From: MWCM01 sp964558315
Lineage (GTDB): Bacteria; Patescibacteriota; UBA1384; XYA2-FULL-43-10
Reading direction: 5' to 3'
Length of the DNA: 59,272 nucleotides
NCBI GenBank assembly: GCA_964558315.1
Contig: CAZLCL010000003.1
Location: forward strand, 1 to 59,272
Below the pieces are notes generated by a model. It did no database searches and was not told the DNA's origin. It saw nothing but the letters and a program-made list of their open reading frames with translations. Positions within the stretch are counted from its first letter, which is position 1. Each line of letters opens with the position of its first letter. The position numbers and the translations under genes were made by a program. Positions 56,861 to 59,272 of the stretch are shown piece by piece.

Positions 56861-58963
56861 TTAAACAGCTTTTGCTACTTTTCTGCCTACAAAATACATA
56901 TAAGCGATTACTACTAATAGAACAATTCCGGTAATTATAATTTTTACAGTCGATGAAAGTTCGTTTTGAATTAACGGGACAATCAGCAAAGCAATAATAT
57001 TAACCACCTTAATCATCGGGTTGATAGCTGGGCCTGCAGTATCTTTATAAGGGTCGCCGACTGTATCACCGGTAACTGCGGCCGCATGTGCTTCGCTTCC
57101 TTTACCGCCGAATTCACCGTCTTCAATATATTTCTTTGCATTATCCCAAGCACCGCCGCCATTAGTCATGGAGATTGCTACAAATAAACCGGTAACAATT
57201 GTGCCGACTAATAAGCCTCCTAAAGCAACGGGGCCCAATAATAGTGCCACTAAGATCGGTGTGGCTACAGCTACAACTGTTGGTAATATCATTTGAGAAA
57301 TTGCAGATTTTGTAACAATATCTACTGCCTTACCGTAATCTGGCTTGGCCTTACCCTCCATAATTCCTTTTATTTCACGAAATTGACGTCTGATCTCCTC
57401 AACAATTGCTCCACCCGCCTTACCGACCGCCTCCATAGCCAATGAACCAAAGTAGTAAGGAAGCAGACCACCAATAAACAATCCGATTATTACATAAGGA
57501 TCACCAAGGTCAAAACTTAGTGATTTACCTACCTTAACCAACTCTTCTGTGTAGGCAGAAAATAGAATGACTGCGGCTAAACCGGCCGATGCGATAGCAT
57601 AACCTTTTGTAACAGCTTTTGTAGTATTGCCAACAGAGTCAAGAGCGTCAGTGTGAACTCGCACATCTTCTGGTAGCTCGCTCATTTCGGCAATTCCGCC
57701 GGCGTTATCTACCACAGGGCCAAAAGCGTCTATTGCCACCACAATTCCTGCCATACTTAACATGCTCATAGCGGCAATAGCAATACCATAAACACCAGCT
57801 AATCCGTATGCTCCAAGCATGGCCGCACAAATTACTAAAACAGGAGCGGCAGTTGATCTCATTGAAACAGCTAAACCTGTAATAATATTAGTGCCGTGAC
57901 CGGTTTTAGAGGCGGCGGCGATAGATTTTACCGGAGAGTAATTCTTCGCAGTGTAGTATTCAGTAATAACAACCATTAATGCGGTCACTAACAGGCCTAC
58001 TATTGAAGCAAGATACAAATACAATGTGTTGAATTGGCCATTATCTTTCATTATCCATTCGGTAACAAAGTAAAACATTACTGCGGCCACAACACCGGCC
58101 ACAATTAATGATTTATACAAAGCACCCATAATATTTTTTGATTTTCTACCAAGTTTTGCAAAGAAGGAACCGATAATTGATGCAATGATAGACGCCCCAC
58201 CTAAGATGAGTGGATAGTATAGGGCATTTTCGAAATTTGTGAAAATTAGTGAACCAAGCAACATAGTAGCAACTGCTGTTACAGTATATGTCTCAAACAG
58301 ATCAGCCGCCATGCCAGCGCAATCACCAACGTTGTCACCAACATTGTCGGCAATTACACCAGGGTTACGTGGATCATCTTCCGGAATACCGGCCTCAACC
58401 TTGCCAACCAAATCTGTGCCGACATCCGCCCCTTTTGTAAAAATACCACCACCGAGTCTGGCAAAAATTGAGATTAATGACCCCCCAAATCCAAGCCCTA
58501 CCAAAGAATTAATATCTTTTGTGATAGCATAATAACCCGCTACAGCAATTAAACCTAAGCCGACTACTAGCATGCCAGTAACAGTGCCTGATTTAAAAGC
58601 CACATCTAGCCCGCTTGCGACTCCCTTTCGGCTAGCTTCAGCAGTGCGCACGTTAGCTCGAACACTTACATTCATGCCGATGTAGCCTGCAACTGCCGAT
58701 AAAATTGCACCAATTAAAAATCCGACTGCCGCTTTCCAGCCTAAAAGATAAAGAAGTAAGACAAATAATACGATCGCCACCAAAGCCACTGTCGAGTATT
58801 GGCGATTTAAATATGCCTTTGCTCCATCCTGAATGGCCAAAGCTATGTCGGCCATCTTTTTATTACCTACCGGCTTTTTCATAATACCGGTGATCAAAAT
58901 TGCTCCGTAAATAACAGCGAGCGCCGCTGATCCTAAGGCGATCAACATAGATGTTCCAAACAT
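56861..58963 (-). CDS. hppA: Membrane-bound proton-pumping pyrophosphatase
   Basis: A 700-residue, roughly 16-helix pyrophosphatase that couples PPi hydrolysis to ion export. Substrate motifs are clear: GGGIFTKGADVGTDLVGKVEAGIPEDDPRNPGVIADNVGDNVGD, DNAGGIAEM and GDTVGDPYKDTAGPAINPMIK. The motif GNTTKAVTKG has Lys and Thr at the positions that mark K+-independent H+-pumping enzymes (K+-dependent forms have Ala and Gly). AGGAG lies before the ATG, and a consensus-like promoter is 80-110 bases upstream. It recovers energy from biosynthetic PPi. Confidence 0.96.
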   Translation of the reverse strand: MFGTSMLIALGSAALAVIYGAILITGIMKKPVGNKKMADIALAIQDGAKAYLNRQYSTVALVAIVLFVLLLYLLGWKAAVGFLIGAILSAVAGYIGMNVSVRANVRTAEASRKGVASGLDVAFKSGTVTGMLVVGLGLIAVAGYYAITKDINSLVGLGFGGSLISIFARLGGGIFTKGADVGTDLVGKVEAGIPEDDPRNPGVIADNVGDNVGDCAGMAADLFETYTVTAVATMLLGSLIFTNFENALYYPLILGGASIIASIIGSFFAKLGRKSKNIMGALYKSLIVAGVVAAVMFYFVTEWIMKDNGQFNTLYLYLASIVGLLVTALMVVITEYYTAKNYSPVKSIAAASKTGHGTNIITGLAVSMRSTAAPVLVICAAMLGAYGLAGVYGIAIAAMSMLSMAGIVVAIDAFGPVVDNAGGIAEMSELPEDVRVHTDALDSVGNTTKAVTKGYAIASAGLAAVILFSAYTEELVKVGKSLSFDLGDPYVIIGLFIGGLLPYYFGSLAMEAVGKAGGAIVEEIRRQFREIKGIMEGKAKPDYGKAVDIVTKSAISQMILPTVVAVATPILVALLLGPVALGGLLVGTIVTGLFVAISMTNGGGAWDNAKKYIEDGEFGGKGSEAHAAAVTGDTVGDPYKDTAGPAINPMIKVVNIIALLIVPLIQNELSSTVKIIITGIVLLVVIAYMYFVGRKVAKAV

Positions 58964-59042
58964 TGTCTCTCCTACCGTTTAATTGATAAAAACAGATGCT
59001 TCAATTTATATTAATTTAAAAAGTCTGCACTTTTCATTTTGA

Positions 59043-59071
59043 AGATTACCATATTGAGCTTTTTGTATCAA
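59043..59071 (-). promoter_or_regulatory. Promoter of hppA
   Basis: Minus-strand TTGATA, 17 bases, TAATCT, with start near 59036. The preceding AAAAACTC resembles the sequence just upstream of the groES promoter -35. The rest of 58964-59227 shows nothing else. Confidence 0.6.
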
Positions 59072-59227
59072 GAGTTTTTGCAGTGATCCATTGATATTTG
59101 ATTTATTGTTTAAATCAATTAAAATTAGAATAGGATAGGAGGGATTTCTTGAAAATCAGATAATATGATTTATTTTGACAATTATTCGGATTGTTTTTTT
59201 AGTGTTAAATGAATTAGAGAAAAAAAT

Positions 59228-59272
59228 TTATGATGTGCAGTTGAGCACCAGGACCACTTTTCCTGAATTTTC
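59228..59272 (-). CDS. Possible C-terminus of a gene cut by the window edge
   Basis: The last 45 bases read on the minus strand as ENSGKVVLVLNCTS followed by TAA, a plausible beta-strand-like ending. Too short to identify; it could be chance. Confidence 0.25.
   Translation of the reverse strand, partial: ENSGKVVLVLNCTS

Noticed and set aside
1..59272. CRISPR arrays, insertion sequences, integrases or prophage genes
   Set aside because: No regularly spaced repeats, transposase, integrase or phage structural genes were seen in either strand.

Overview
The window looks like a scaffold of a small, AT-rich bacterium, most likely a member of the candidate phyla radiation (Patescibacteria). This is inferred from gene content and style, not from a marker-gene tree. 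Genes are packed tightly on the minus strand. The housekeeping set is minimal and slightly odd: pyruvate kinase without its C-terminal domain, a split DNA polymerase I, bS6 with a long charged tail, a VanW-family protein and a K+-independent type membrane pyrophosphatase. UGA is used as a stop, so this is not a lineage that recodes UGA. Four runs of exactly 100 N are scaffold joins. Two of them (7725-7824, 21912-22011) are flanked by identical 55-bp sequences, so nothing is probably missing there and pnp is intact once the overlap is collapsed.

Layout. 133-3175: mscL, a GT2 glycosyltransferase, a DUF4870 protein, a broken gene, an AlkD-like protein and a 57-residue protein. 3144-5814: a type II restriction-modification pair bracketed by a 41-bp identical direct repeat, with a remnant HTH regulator. 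5809-8100: a Cdd1-like HhH protein, a Fur/QueD-like pair, repeat-rich DNA and tRNA-Ser(GGA). 8108-20069: ppsA, pyk, recX, recA, a RodZ-like protein, ftsK, RNase J and family-4 UDG. 20491-23410: pnp and rpsO. 23668-25004: GC-rich orphan genes in two cassettes. 25182-33234: a DHH phosphoesterase, rpsT, lepB, a DUF2207 protein, holA and polA divided into two genes with a third gene between them. 33227-40473: CapA followed (upstream on the minus strand) by a metal/thiol cluster of ZIP, rhodanese, CcdA-thioredoxin fusion, thioredoxin, two half permeases, a DUF134 regulator, CDF-NifX, NifX and DUF5320. 40616-41185: another GC-rich orphan gene. 41431-46468 (plus strand): ychF, rpsF-ssb-rpsR, efp and a PRC-barrel protein. 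46577-58963: groES-groEL, a nucleotidyltransferase, pyrG, a P-type ATPase, VanW, DUF3006 and hppA.

How the genes fit together. PEP synthase, pyruvate kinase and the membrane pyrophosphatase suggest energy metabolism built around PEP and PPi. recA-recX, UDG, AlkD and PolA-FEN/Pol cover DNA repair. The metal/thiol run starts from one clear promoter and combines metal import, metal export, metal-cofactor binding domains and extracytoplasmic disulfide/sulfur chemistry.

The most unusual material lies outside ordinary annotation. (1) At least three genes appear to start at AUU behind a Shine-Dalgarno sequence. (2) GC-rich orphan genes have strong ribosome sites and their own terminators, and two tandem cassettes share a 5' leader motif and a terminator tail. 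(3) Several structured non-coding RNA candidates are present; two start from near-identical promoters and one has C-rich, anti-Shine-Dalgarno-like loops. (4) Hairpin elements occur in families, some bounded by tRNA-3'-end-like sequence. (5) Intergenic-type repeats sit in frame inside both polA halves. All assignments are from reading the sequence; no database search was run.
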